Shown here piece after piece: positions 1 to 11,746 of a stretch of DNA of 64,000 nt. Below the pieces are notes generated by a model. The model had not been told where the DNA came from and did no database searches. It was given only the letters and a program-made list of their open reading frames with translations. This stretch comes from Chimonanthus salicifolius (taxonomy: Eukaryota; Streptophyta; Magnoliopsida; Laurales; Calycanthaceae). The position numbers and the translations under genes were made by a program. Position 1 is the first letter of the stretch; each line of letters opens with the position of its first letter. Location of the stretch: NCBI GenBank assembly GCA_013350335.1, contig CM023539.1, positions 29,629,043-29,693,042 on the forward strand. Reading direction: 5' to 3'.

Positions 1-79
1 AATGCAAAGTTCTGTTAAGGAAAAGGCAGACAAGAAAAAAAACTAATGAAAAAACTTTTCTTCTTTCTAAATATTTCCA

Positions 80-300
80 ACTAAGGTTGTAAATGGACTT
101 GGATCTGGCCCTATTGGTTAGTATCAGGATCCGGCCTAATTGGCTTGTCAGGTCACCCTCGTCTAGGCCCATTTACATAGGGTTCGACAAGACATGGATT
201 TGACCAGGTCCGATAATTTCATCGGACCGTTCGCGGCCCAATATCTATATCAAATTTCTTAACCTTAAATTTTTTTACTACCGGGCCCAATTGAAAGTCC
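80..300. repeat. Dispersed GC-richer repeat fragment, possibly hAT-MITE-like
   Basis: The stretch begins with a motif like TTGTAAATGGACTTGGATC and continues with repeated GGATC, GGCC and GGTC motifs, richer in G and C than its surroundings. Openings of this kind are common in small non-autonomous hAT-type repeats of plants. No terminal inverted repeat pair or target duplication was found, so the assignment is weak. The flanks 1-79 and 301-439 show nothing I recognise. Confidence 0.25.
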
Positions 301-439
301 AGGCTAAGCCAATGTATTGGTAATATATAAAAAGGCACATAAAACACTCAAATCAAATGAAGTTGTAATCACAATGTAAGAAAATTAAAGAAATCAAAAC
401 AATGAAGCAGATATCAGATCCAACATCAAACATAAATGT

Positions 440-1308
440 ATGGGCCCTAAAGGGAAAAGAAGGGGGGGTGTTAAATAGGACCAATACTAATTTTTATTAA
501 CTTTTTTTAAAGTAAATCAATTTAACAATATGTGCAGCGGAAATAATCAAATGTGTGTGCAAATAATAAATAAATCAAACCATTAAAGCAAACCACAGAT
601 GCACAAAGAGTTATAGTGGTTCGGTTCACTTGAACCTACATCCACTCTAGTACTCACACAACTTATGGTTATTCGGGACACACTAAGAATTAGGGTAAAA
701 TACCCTAAAAATACAATCCTAATTTTCAAAGAGGTTCGAACACTGAGATCTAGTCCTCCACACCTATTTTTTTATGGTGGTTCGACCCACAGAGATCTCG
801 TCCACCTTATAGAGTTATATGAAGTAAAAAAAAGAAGAACACTTGCCTTTGGTTCTTGTGTAAATCTTCTGACATGTTCTTCAAGAAGTAGGTTGCATGC
901 TCCAATGTTCTTTGCTTCAGATCATATGACGTGGGCAACCAATGATGATACTTGAGTATGATACTACAATCATTTCCAGCAACCCCTTTCTTAAATACTA
1001 ATGATTTTACTATTTAGAGACTAGAGAAATGGTAACGTTTATCAGATCTAAGGTTCTAAGCGTGATTAAAGAATGGGTGTCCTCGACATGTTGAATATTC
1101 TCGATGGGTCTAAAATGAGAGTTTAATCACGTTGTTCGAACAGTCGAATAAGGTCAACTGGTAGATCCTGAGAGCAACAAAAAATGACCAAAATAAAATG
1201 GCAAGGCTTTCAACCAGTCGACTATGTCCGACTGGTCGAGCCACATGAAGTTTCGGTCCTTTGACCAGTCGACCGTGGTCTACTGGTCGAATCCAGTAAG
1301 GTTGTTGC
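440..1308 (-). mobile_element. Relic of a copia-type (Maximus/SIRE-like) LTR, reverse orientation
   Basis: Read on the minus strand this matches, in order, the right half of the solo LTRs at 7616-9352 and 50434-52213: a palindrome block (ACCAGTCGAC...GACTGGTCGA at about 1210-1290), the phrase 'ggatgtaggttcaagtgaaccgaaccacta' (here at 609-650 as its complement), then a G-run that corresponds to their C-run near the U5 end (about 463-470). It is strongly diverged, and the outer end is lost where the next relic begins at about 1309. An open stretch at 665-955 falls inside it and is not a gene. Confidence 0.55.
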
Positions 1309-3535
1309 TGTCAAATTTTACATTTATAACTCGCAAGCATATGAACCATTTATAACATAGCAGTTAGAGTACGAGGTCGAACCCAACGGAAAATCACAAA
1401 ATATATGCACTAAAATTAAATTAGCATTCTTTTAAAAGATATTTATTAACAAGAAATAGATTTCCAATGTTTAAATCAAAGAACTCTAACACTTGACTTG
1501 GATTTTAATAAATCTTAGATCTAAAAATCAAAATAACATCATTATCTCACTTATATCTAACTTGTAAAATTAGCAAATAAGATGTTTGAACTAAATTCAA
1601 TTTATTGTTAAGAATCAAATCCATGTCCTTTTTATTCAAAGTAGTGAACTAAAATGATAATCTCGATCACAATTTAAAATTACATGTCCTAAGATCAAAA
1701 TAATATATATCCAACTTTAGTTAATTGAATTTTGAGAGAGAGAGTTTTTGAGTACGAAGAATTAAATAATGAACAAATGATCATACAAAAATTAAAATAA
1801 AGATTTTTAAAATAAATTGAACTATTAATATACAACAAACAAACAAAGTAAAAGACATAACTAAATACTGGAAATAAATTGACAAATAAAGTAAATGACA
1901 GAATAAATAAATGCATAATGTAAAAGATGGTTATTGGAATATATCATTCATCGCCCAAAATGAATAAATAAATACAAAATCTAGATCTGAAATTCGCGTA
2001 AAAATCCAAATGTCAATTCATGTTTATCATCAAAGTTAAAAAATCTATAAACTTAAATTTAAATAACCGAACTTTAGTAACTTAGATTCAACGCTTACAA
2101 CCTAAGTTCTAACTCTTTCATGTCCAATTAAATAAATAAAGACTATAATCTTTAAAATTAAATCTAAACAATCATAAAATATATTTGAAAATTGGATGTT
2201 TCAGGGTTCTAAAGGAATGTTTCATATTTATTTCATGGAAGAATTAGAGTACAAGATTTGGGAAACGAATACAAGAAAGACAAACAAAAATAAAATTACA
2301 ATTGATTGCTCACTTGTAAAATTCGTGTAGGCTCCTTGTCTTCTTGCTTTCTCCAATCTTTTGGTCCTTTTGAGCTTCAGGTCACATTCAAATTTTGTTT
2401 TTGGTTTGGTCCTTTATTTATAGGCTCTAGGAATGGATGGATGGTTGGGATTAAATCTGGGTTAAGTTGATGAATTGATGGCTTGGACTGGATCTCATTT
2501 AGAAGTGGATAGAGGAGATTTGAAGTTAAAAACTTAGGGCAAACATAGGTGTACACGAATTTAGGGTGGCTTAGCTTGGTGGCTAAGCAATGGTGGAGAA
2601 AATATTGGGATTTAGGAGAGAAAATAGGGTAGGATTGAATTTGACATGTAGGATTAGGGTTTTATGGTTTAATGCATGGATGGTGGAGATCTAAAAATGA
2701 CATGAATGAATGGATGAGATGAAGTAGATGACATGGCCTATAGTTGACTAGTGATATATGCATCAAGTGTTTTTGGATTTGTAAAAATCATGTATAGGTT
2801 GGAAAGATTGGGATGTTGAGGTGTAGGTGATTTGGGAATGAATCTGGATGGATTTTAGGTCAAGTGCATGGAGAGATTTTAGTTGTAGAAATTGTGTGGA
2901 TGGAGATGGAGAAAATCGTGTGGAGGTATGGATTGGATTGAGTTTAAATCTAATGGCTCTAAGGTAAGTTGGTTAAAATAAATTATATAAATGGTAGGTT
3001 TCCTAATGGAGGTTTAAGATTGAAAGGATGATCAAGATGGATGATGAGATGAATGGCGAAGTGCACATTGGCCTGTCCCATTGTGTAATATGTGCATGGA
3101 CTGCTTGTGGCCTGACCCAATGTTGGCTTATGAAGCTTAGCTTGACCCAATTGAAATGGATCTCTCGCCCATGGATCTTGAATTTTAGCATTTGGCTCTT
3201 GAATTGCATGTTCTCTCTTCTAGAATTTAATAATTAACTTCACCACTTTAAAATCTAAAATATCGAATTAATCTAGACTCTCATAAATGAATCTAGACTA
3301 ACCAATTTACATGAAAATTCCTAAAAAGTGGAAGTGAAATTAATGATAAAAATTCTAGGTTTTCCAAATTAAGCTCTAAACTTGCAATTATCCACTAATT
3401 TGATATTGTTTTCCTGTACTTCCCAAATTTATCTACAAAACTAAGAAATGACATTAAATGCACCTAGTATATACAAAATCAAGGCTAAATAATCCAAAAT
3501 TAATAGGTAAAAATGTAAACTTTCAGTGCTCAACA
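1309..3535 (-). mobile_element. Relic of an Athila-type LTR (diverged solo LTR)
   Basis: The first 90 bp (aagcatatgaaccatttataacatagcagttagag...) match the U5 ends of the Athila LTRs at 5491 and 18655. The right end (cagtgctcaaca) matches their TCATCA ends. In between the order of AT-rich blocks is alike but diverged. A minus-strand TATA candidate lies at about 2412-2425 (complement TATAAATAAAG), comparable with the one at 6573 in the Athila 3' LTR. No internal domain and no clear target duplication was found next to it. Confidence 0.5.
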
Positions 3536-4142
3536 AAGGTCTGACAGTATGTAACTAGGCTCTAGTTTTGGGCCTTAAAATAATTTTAATAAAAAGTTTG
3601 TAACCCAACCTAGGCTGATTTACATGTCAAGTAGCCACACCACCAGAGAGAACCTTAACGAGCTTCATATGTTCATGGTCTTCAAGCAATCTTCCAATTT
3701 GAACATCCAAGGCAAGGTCTTGAGAAGGGCACTGGAATTGACAAGAGGAGACACAGATAAACCGGGCTCTAACACCAATATCCATTTTTAACCTAAAAAA
3801 TTATGCTTACAGGCCCAATATCCATTTTTTAATCTAAAATTTTATGCTAATAGGTCCAATATCCATTTTTAACCTAAAATTTTATGCTAACAGACCTAAT
3901 ACATTTTTATTAAAGATCCCAATACCCATTTTTTAACATAAATGTTTTATTTTATGAGGCCCAATGTCCATTTTTAAATTAATTTTTTATTCAAAATCTT
4001 AATACACTCATCTATAAACCTAGAATTCATCATTTCAACCTAATACAATATTTTACATATACCGCAATTAGTGATCGTTCAAACTTATACTAGATTTCAA
4101 AATATAAAAATTTAAATTGTGTTTATTACCCTTAATACAAAA
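3536..4142. repeat. Non-coding spacer with a short tandem repeat (about 40 bp unit)
   Basis: Between about 3775 and 3970 the motif 'ccaatatccatttttaa' recurs roughly every 40 bp (near 3775, 3814, 3856, then degenerate copies near 3920 and 3960). The rest is AT-rich with no gene signal. Confidence 0.55.
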
Positions 4143-5490
4143 TGTAATACCCCTGACCCTTAATTGGGCTTAATTGTGTGTTTTGTGCCGTTAAATATAC
4201 TTTGTGAGCAGGTTAATCGTGAAGATTACTAAGTGGACTTTTCGAAAACTTCAAGTTTGGCCTAATTCGAGCTTGAAAGCTCATCGATCTGACTCGTTGA
4301 AGTTGGAAGCGAAAAATCGTATATATCTATATTTCATTTATTATTTTTTAAAATAATCATAAAACCATTTCACTGTGAAAATCACTTATTTCTGATTATT
4401 TGATTTTCAAACTTACACACACACTAAGTATTTTCAAATGACAAATTCAATAGACTTCACCGTTCGTTTTAACAATTACTTGATTTTCAGATATTTTAAC
4501 CTCTTTAAAAGACTCACTTTGCAAAACCTTCATTTTAAAATACCTTCGAAAGCCAAAAATTTGCAAAACATTGTTGTATATTTTATCGATGTTGTGCCCG
4601 AGTTTCTATGTTTTCAGATTTCGAATTCGAGGTTTTAAACGCTCAATCTTGGACATCAAACTTTCAAAATTATAGACAGTAAATCTTTTAAAAAGATGTT
4701 TTGACTTGGATCGTTAGGCTTTTGGCGTCAACTCTACTTCAAAGTTTTACCACCTCACCTAAATCAAGTGCTCTGAATCCATCCATGGAGTCAGATTTAC
4801 TTAGTGGGACCCCTTCATACCCAAATCATTTAAGCAACTCAAATTTAATTAAAAGGATTAATGATTCATCAAGCCCATAGTTACTGGCCGTAGACGATGT
4901 GATTTCTTCCTTTCCTGCTACATGCATACGGAAGCTCTTATAAATGAAGAATGTGAGAAGGTCTTATCTCACTGAATCGTCACTTGAACTCTAATACTCT
5001 GCTTATTCTTCTCTCCAACCGTTTCTTTTTCCATCTGCAACTTCTTCTTCTTCCTTTGCTACTTTTGTTCTTCTTTTTTATTGAGGGAATTCAAGACGAA
5101 TTCTCCGGAGACTCCCAGATCACATTCCAAGGTACCCAAACTCTTCCTTTAACTTAATTAAGAGATTTAGAATGAATTAAATCGATTAGGAGTAAAACTG
5201 GAAGAAAAATCTATGTTTTGGAAAATTTAAATATTCCTCTCCAAAATTTTGAGTCGGACGATCGAAACTTATTTTCAATCAAAAACTTTGTTTAAAGTTT
5301 TAGAATTGTAGTATTTAATCACTAGAACACATCTCTAATGTTAGTTTTTGAATTAAGGAACAAAAATCAACTCACTTGAGAGCTGGAAATTCAAAATTTC
5401 CGCCGCAGATAGTTTTTGCATGTAGAGCCCTGGAAGTACAATATTGTGCATCGGGCGACTGATACTTTGTTAATCACAAAAAACTTACTT
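4143..5490 (+). mobile_element. Left part of a gypsy-type LTR, split by the Athila-like element
   Basis: It begins TGTAATACCCCTGACC, a typical start of plant Ty3/gypsy LTRs. It has a TATA candidate (TTATAAAT) at 4939-4946 followed by a C/T-rich leader (4990-5090), the usual U3-R order in + orientation. Just before the Athila boundary it carries a short unit (about 5436-5475, caatattgtgcatcgg...) whose close relative lies just after the Athila element (about 20197-20230). This suggests that 20192-22600 is its continuation. No coding domain is seen. Confidence 0.45.
4939..4946 (+). promoter_or_regulatory. Candidate TATA box of the split gypsy-type LTR
   Basis: TTATAAAT lies about 50 bp upstream of a pyrimidine-rich leader inside an LTR that starts at 4143. 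Position and context fit an LTR core promoter; activity is inferred only. Confidence 0.35.
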
Positions 5491-6572
5491 TGTTTTAAAA
5501 TTATATTGCAAGCGCATGAATCATTTATAATATAGTAGCTAGATTGCGAGGTCGAATCCATCGGAAGCTAGGAAAATATATCCGTGAAAAATATATAATT
5601 GAATTTTATATGTTAAGAAATTTATAAAATCATAGAAATAAAACTTAAATATAGAATTATTTCTATAATCTAGGAAATTTAATTTTAATTTAGAAATATT
5701 CTAAAAACAGAAAAGAAGTCCAAAAATGGGAAGAACATCTAAAAATAAAAATTAACAATTAAAGAGATTTAAATGGAAAATACAAATTTTATCAAATTTC
5801 GATTAAGATGGTGGATTTTATCTAAAAATTATAAATAATCTCAATCTAACTTAGAACACAAAGTTATGATTCAATTTATTAATTACCACCCTAGTTCCAA
5901 ATTTTTCAAGAGTTTAAATTTATAAACAGAAGAAAATAAAATAAAACTTGAAAAGAATATATGTACATATTTACAGTGGAACCTTGGACTTATAATTTGG
6001 AGGCATGATATTCAATATTTTGAAAATAAAATTTAAGCCTCGAACATGGAGCTCACATTTATTAATGCACATCAATTCAAATTATTAATTCAATTAAGAA
6101 AATCATGAGTCTCATTAATTTAGAAATTTCAAATAGACCTTGGGCATGGAAAGAATTCAACATAAAATTCCAAATCTAAATCTTCATCCTTCTCTTAAAA
6201 AGAGCCTTATAATGAAAAATTAAGGTTCTAAACTTCCCAAAAATTGGATGTTTAAAGTGAAATTTTAAGATTAAATCAAAACATGCATTCATAAATGAAT
6301 TAAAAAACCATCACAATTAATTTACATTAAATGGAAAACCATAGATCTAAATAGAATGTTTTAATTTCATTAATAAAAATTGAAATTAAAATTACAAACC
6401 AAAGAAATAAATAAGAAAATATAAAACAAAAGAATAAAGAAAACCAAGAACCCCAACCTTATGATCGAAACTTCTTTGCTGTCTCTCTCCTCTTCTGTTT
6501 CTCTTCTTCTCCTATCTCTAAGCCTCCAAAAATTACAATGCCAAGTTCGATTTCTTCTATAGAGGATGCTCA

Positions 6573-6579
6573 ATTTATA
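6573..6579 (-). promoter_or_regulatory. Candidate TATA box in Athila-like 3' LTR
   Basis: The complement reads TATAAAT. It is located in the block that the opposite LTR lacks, upstream (in element sense) of the part shared by both copies. The diverged LTR relic at 1309-3535 has a TATA-like motif in the comparable place. Confidence 0.35.
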
Positions 6580-7615
6580 GAGGTTTGGAGGACATAAAAT
6601 AAGTAAGCAGTCGGGACGCATTACAATCCAGCCGATCCTTGCTTGTTATTCTTTCATTTAGTCTGCCAAGCACCTTCCTTTATTTTTTTTCATCCTTGTA
6701 TTCAGAGATTTTGGTCGAATCTTCTGTCTTCTATTTTTATCTTGCTTGGGTCGGTACACATGAAAGGAATAGCAGTACACTCGGCAGAGGAGTAAGATGT
6801 AGTCCACCGTTATTATTATCAGTAACAAGAAAAGCGACAGTAACTAATTAAGGTAAATAGCTTCTCTCTTTCTCTGTTATCAGCCTTCTTTGTTTCACAC
6901 GTGCTTTTCCTCTTCTCTTAGAAAGATCGTTTGCATTCATTAGTTTCATCAATAATTTGGTTGCATCAACCCCCTGGATTCTCTCTCTCGGCCATTTGTA
7001 GCTTGGATTCTTTCCTTGCTCATGAAGACGTTGGTGCAACTTCCTTCGAAGGTTTGTCATGCTCCATCTGAATCCAAACTACTGTTCATCGATTCTTGAT
7101 CATTGCACAGTGGTTTGATGTATTTTTTCTTTCTCTGTTTTTTCATCCCTTCTTTGACTCTCAAAGCTAATAGATCTGCTAGGAGGCATCATCTTCTGTG
7201 ATCATTTTTCATGCAGCCTTAACTATCTTTTCTTTTTCTTTTTCTAGATCTTCTCCAGTTGGTTTTTTGCCACCTTCCTCTTCAATTTGTCAAGCCTTGA
7301 CTCCTACCTCCTTTGCACCGTTTTCCCACTGTTTTCTGTGTTACATGCTATTTCTTCTTGACTGCCTCAATCCTAGGTATAAGATTGGCCAACTACTATT
7401 CTTCCTGTTGCTTCTTTTCTTCTGCACTCTGCTATCAGGCACCAACCCTAGATCTCCTCTGTCTTTGCAATTCTTGATAACATGAGAAATCATTCAATAT
7501 TGTAGTTTCCAAGTAGGCTCCCAACAAAGGAGTTCTTAATTAATGAAGCATGGACCCACCTGTTCCCCACTCAACCTTATTCCATTTGTATCAAGTTATT
7601 CCACACTATCAATTG

Positions 7616-9352
7616 TGTTCGTGCCTCAGGCTTTGCCGATTCCCTATTTGTCAATTCCATTACTCGGGAAGAAACATTGTCAAGAAGCTTGAAGAATTAT
7701 CGTCATGGCAATCACAAAATAGGTATTTGGCCATAGATGACTTTAGCTGGTACCCAACCTTTAAGAAGACCATTCCTACGCTTAGTTGAACAATTGGTAA
7801 ATTCATAAAGAAGTCTAAGAGAGGAAGCTGGACAGTGAACTGGAAGTGGACATGAAAATATGAATTATGTTCACTGTCAGCTAGACCAGTCGTACTCACC
7901 GACCCCTCGGTGGAGATAGATGGACCCATCAGTGGTGAAGGACTGGTCGGCCAGATTGACAGAGGATCTGGATCAAAGAACTATCATTCTAGGTAAGCCC
8001 CTGACCGAGAGTGTCGTATGCACCGACCCCTCGGTGATGAACTTAAACGACCCCTCATGGTCGATGACTCATTGGTAAAGGTCTTGTGAGTTTTGGATTA
8101 TGAACTCAAGTGGGCTCTCGAATAAACAAACATATTGGCATATCAAGACCGATCGAGAGTACCAGCACGGACCACTCGGTAAAGGACGACAGGTTGTTCT
8201 TGGTAAAACATGTTTCTGTCTTGAAACCACTGTCAGCATGGTGTTGCTCAAAATCGAAACAATCGTATGGACCTGACCTCTCGATTCCATAACTGTCGAC
8301 CCATCGGCGACACCGACATGTCGACCTGGAACTAATAAAGCCATTGGGAGTGCATTTAATGCGCAATGGTTGGATGATTGAACGGTAATAAAAATGAACA
8401 CCAACCCATCGGTGCCACCGACATGTTGGTACTGGACAGTCAGAAAAACCGTTAAGACTGCTCTATAAATATGAATGTTGTGTGATCGTTTTACTATCTT
8501 CCTTGAACTGGGAAGAGTGATACACTCTAAGGAACGATCAACACTCTTGTATTGAGAATAAAAAACAATCAATCTATTGATTGAGTTTGGAAATGAGAAA
8601 GAGAGGAGGAAAGAAAAATTATAAACAACCAATCTATTGATTGAGTTTGAAAGTGAGAAAGAGAGGAGGAAAGAAAAGAGATAAACTAGGAAACCTTTGG
8701 TAAAACAGTTTCATTGTCACCTTGATATTGTGATTTCTCTACGACAGCTATAAGGAGGAACGTCAGCACACATTGGGTGGGATCTTCAAGAAGCACACAT
8801 CAGCGAGAAAGAGCTTCAAAGACAAGTGCTTCTTGGTTATAATTTTGTTTCTAAAACCTTTGTCCCGAAGTGGATTAAGGAGGATTTGCTCCTAGAACCA
8901 CTTATAAAAACTCTAAAGCGTCGTCTCTGGCACAAGTGGTGGGTGGAATTCTCAGACAATTGGATAGGTGGAATTCCTATTTTACAGTGATGGGTGAAAT
9001 TCACAGCCGATTGAGTGAGGTGGAATTCCTACTCTAATTGTGAGGGTGTAAGTCCACACTTAGTGAATTTGGGGATAGCTCAAGGTTGAGCTGAGTCCTA
9101 ACAATGGATGTAGGTTGGCGAACCGAACCACTATATATCTTGTGTCCTTGTGTTTATGGTATTAGAGTTGTTTTCTTGTGTTGATTGTTTAATCATATTT
9201 GCTAACACACACTCACTTGATTGTTATATCCGCTGTACTTACACTAATCAATCAAGTAATTTTAAAAAGGACCGACGATTTTAGGTTGACCTATTCACCC
9301 CCCCTCCCCTCTAGGGTTAATTGTGTTGTTCTTGCTCCCAAGGGAACTTTCA
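7616..9352 (+). mobile_element. Copia-type (Maximus/SIRE-like) solo LTR with perfect target duplication
   Basis: It starts TGTTCGTGCC and ends AACTTTCA, 1737 bp, flanked on both sides by AATTG (7611-7615 and 9353-9357). The orthologous place in the other Athila LTR (around 19750-19765) is uninterrupted and holds a single AATTG, so the boundaries are firm. It is related throughout to 50434-52213. Shared traits are the CACCGACCCCTCGGTG palindromes (about 7897 and 8018), the phrase 'gcgaaccgaaccactata' and a C-rich run before 'ctctaggg', both known from the U5 side of plant SIRE/Maximus LTRs. No internal domain lies next to it, so it is a solo LTR. Open frames inside (for example 8069-8632) are not genes. 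Confidence 0.9.
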
Positions 9353-9774
9353 AATTGTATTACAACCCTTCCACAACAGTAGTCATAGCCTTCCCTTTAA
9401 TAACCAAGTAGCCATAACCCAAGCTTTAAGGGTCTACATGGGTTTGCACTCAGGCTAGGTCCACTTTCATAAATGCTATGAATTTATCACTTTTGAAATT
9501 AAAATCCCAAAAATTATTATCATAATTCAAACTCTAATAATTAGATTTGGACTATGATAATTTACAATAAATTCCATGATTAAGTGCTAAAATTCACACA
9601 TTTTCTAACAATAACAATTTTAGCACATTTTCTTCATTTTTATCTCTTTTTCTTGCATTTATCCATTTTCCTGCAAAACTTTAACAATCCCATCAAAGAT
9701 ATCAAATATACAAAAAACAAGGGCTAACTAGTCCAAAGTGCAGAGGTAAATTAGTCATTTTCTAGTGCTCATCA

Positions 9775-9791
9775 GATATCCCCTCACTTAG
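9775..9791 (-). other. Polypurine tract of the Athila-like element
   Basis: The complement reads CTAAGTGAGGGGATATC and ends directly at the LTR start TGATGAGC. This is the place and composition expected for the plus-strand primer. Confidence 0.7.
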
Positions 9792-11746
9792 ATTTTGCTA
9801 GTCCTCGAGCAAAACAAAAACTAAAAACTAAAAATTCTAAAAGCAAAAATAAAAAGACCTAAACTACACCATTTTTGTTCGCACTCTCGATTGCATTTAG
9901 CATAGTGCAATAAGCCTTTAAACTCCTAATCACCATTAGTGGACGCGTTATAGTCTCGTGAGGCCTTCCAGTGATGATACCCACAAACAACAAATTTCAA
10001 CAAAAAAATACAAGCAAAAATTGAAACATCATACAACTCCAAAATTGTTTTATAAAACTTATACTCAGAGTGTAGTGTGTGATAGCCAATATTAATATAG
10101 CTTTCTTTTTCAAAATACTGATAAGTTTTACAACCACCAGCTGAAAATGCGCTTCGACTACAAATTGCATAAAGGTATATCTCTCAGAAAGACATTCGCT
10201 CAGAGATTGGGTTAATTTTCTCTCAAAAATATATGTGAGCGGAATAATTTTTTAAATACAAATATCTCACATATTTATCAACAAAGAATGGCTAATATCA
10301 AAGAAAACATAGATCTCATGAATGGATGCCAATTTCCTGAGAACGTTGAATCAAACACAATTATTCTTCCTCATCTATTCTCCACTTTAAGTACCATATT
10401 AACTGATGATCAATAGAACTTCTTAATAGGATGAAAAGTGGCTTAGGGTCGGGTCAAATCAAAGAAGGATAAAAAGGCTTTAAATTTAGAAAAGTTAGAG
10501 GTCTTCAATATTTTATAGATGGGATATTATGTCCTCTATTTTCTTTCTTTACTTCCAAAGCATTCTCTTATTTTTTTCTCATCTATTTTTTTTTCACTTT
10601 TTTTTTCCACATCCTTTTCTTCTAATGTATAGATGTTCTCTTTTTTTTTTTTTGTTAACTGATGCTTCATCATTTTTTTTCAAGTGCCATATTTTTCTCA
10701 GAGTACCATCTCAATTTTTTTTCATCTCTGACCTTTTCTGAGCTCTAAAATAGGCAAAGATTTTTCAATGAAGGCTCAAACTCCTACAACCGGAGTTAGG
10801 TATAGATAACATGGGCTAATCAATAAAAATATGTTGAACTTTAAAAAGCTCAAATTTAAGAACTAACAGGATAACATATGACCAAAAATAGGTAGCTTTT
10901 CAAAGGCTCAAACGATCTAAAAATATTGGCCTATATCACTTCCTAAGCTTCATATGATTATTTCATTAGTTTCAAATAAATTCAAAAGAATTTCATTGTG
11001 TAATAATCCAATTTTGATGTCGTTCTCAGTAATTTGACCAAAACAAAAAATAAGAAGATCTAGCAACAAAAATAGTAATGCGCACTTCAAAGAAAATTTA
11101 GAATAACTTATAACCCTCAGAAGAATCGAATGGCTCAAAAAGCTCACTAGGTCACAAGTCTCCACTGGTATTCTTCCAATGATTACTTAACTCATGAATA
11201 TTTTTCTTTTTCCAGCTAACGTCAACATGGCTGTGTAAAATTTTCCAACCATAAATTTCTTAAAATTCAATTGGAAAAGTATGATATAAAAATTTTCATC
11301 CACATATTAATGCAGAAAAACATTTTTTTCAAAAAAAATTCAATTTTTTTTTAAAAACAAACACAAGACTGATTTTTTTTTTTAGATTTTTTTCAAATTG
11401 GACTAAAAAAAATAAATACAAAACTAACACAGTGTAACCATCCAATACCCCCAAACTTAAATTGAACATTGTCCTCAATGTTCCCTAATCTACAATGGCT
11501 AGTTGCAAATTATAAGAAAATATCAGAAACGAACAACTAAAGTTCATAAAATACCTGAGATGGCTCATTTATTCAAAAACCTGCAAAAACAAACGGACAA
11601 ACAAACACACAACAACGATTCTAGACTGACAACAAAAACACAAAAATTGACTCAACAAAAACGAAAACCTAAACTAGATACTAACAAACATCGACACACA
11701 GACACTCATCTAGTCATGGATGGAGATGGATGGATGGATCTCCCAA
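9792..11746 (-). other. Athila-like 3' internal region without recognisable env
   Basis: About 1.95 kb between the integrase end and the polypurine tract. It is AT-rich with long T and A runs (10,530-10,700 and 11,320-11,420). I find no env-like reading frame with a transmembrane segment. A second polypurine-like motif (complement TTAAGTTTGGGGGTA, 11446-11460) sits about 290 bp after the integrase end. Confidence 0.6.

Larger units (their letters stand above)
5491..9774 (-). repeat. 3' LTR of the Athila-like element (contains an inserted solo LTR)
   Basis: Without the insertion and its duplicated AATTG (7616-9357) it is about 2.54 kb, aligned with 18655-20191 over both ends (tgttttaaa...gtgctcatca). 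Compared with that copy it holds an extra block of about 1.0 kb (about 6462-7492), which includes the TATA candidate at 6573-6579. The open frames at 6370-7790 lie in this LTR and look like chance. The right end touches the polypurine tract at 9775-9791. Confidence 0.8.

Noticed and set aside
1735..1746. Short GA microsatellite
   Set aside because: Only about six repeats, too short to list as a feature.
8069..8632. 187-codon open frame (minus strand)
   Set aside because: It covers the palindromic part of a copia-type solo LTR; the sister LTR at 50434 has a broken version, so no selection on the frame.
9792..11746. Possible env gene of the Athila-like element
   Set aside because: No long frame, signal peptide or membrane segment could be followed; short openings here are in T-rich runs.
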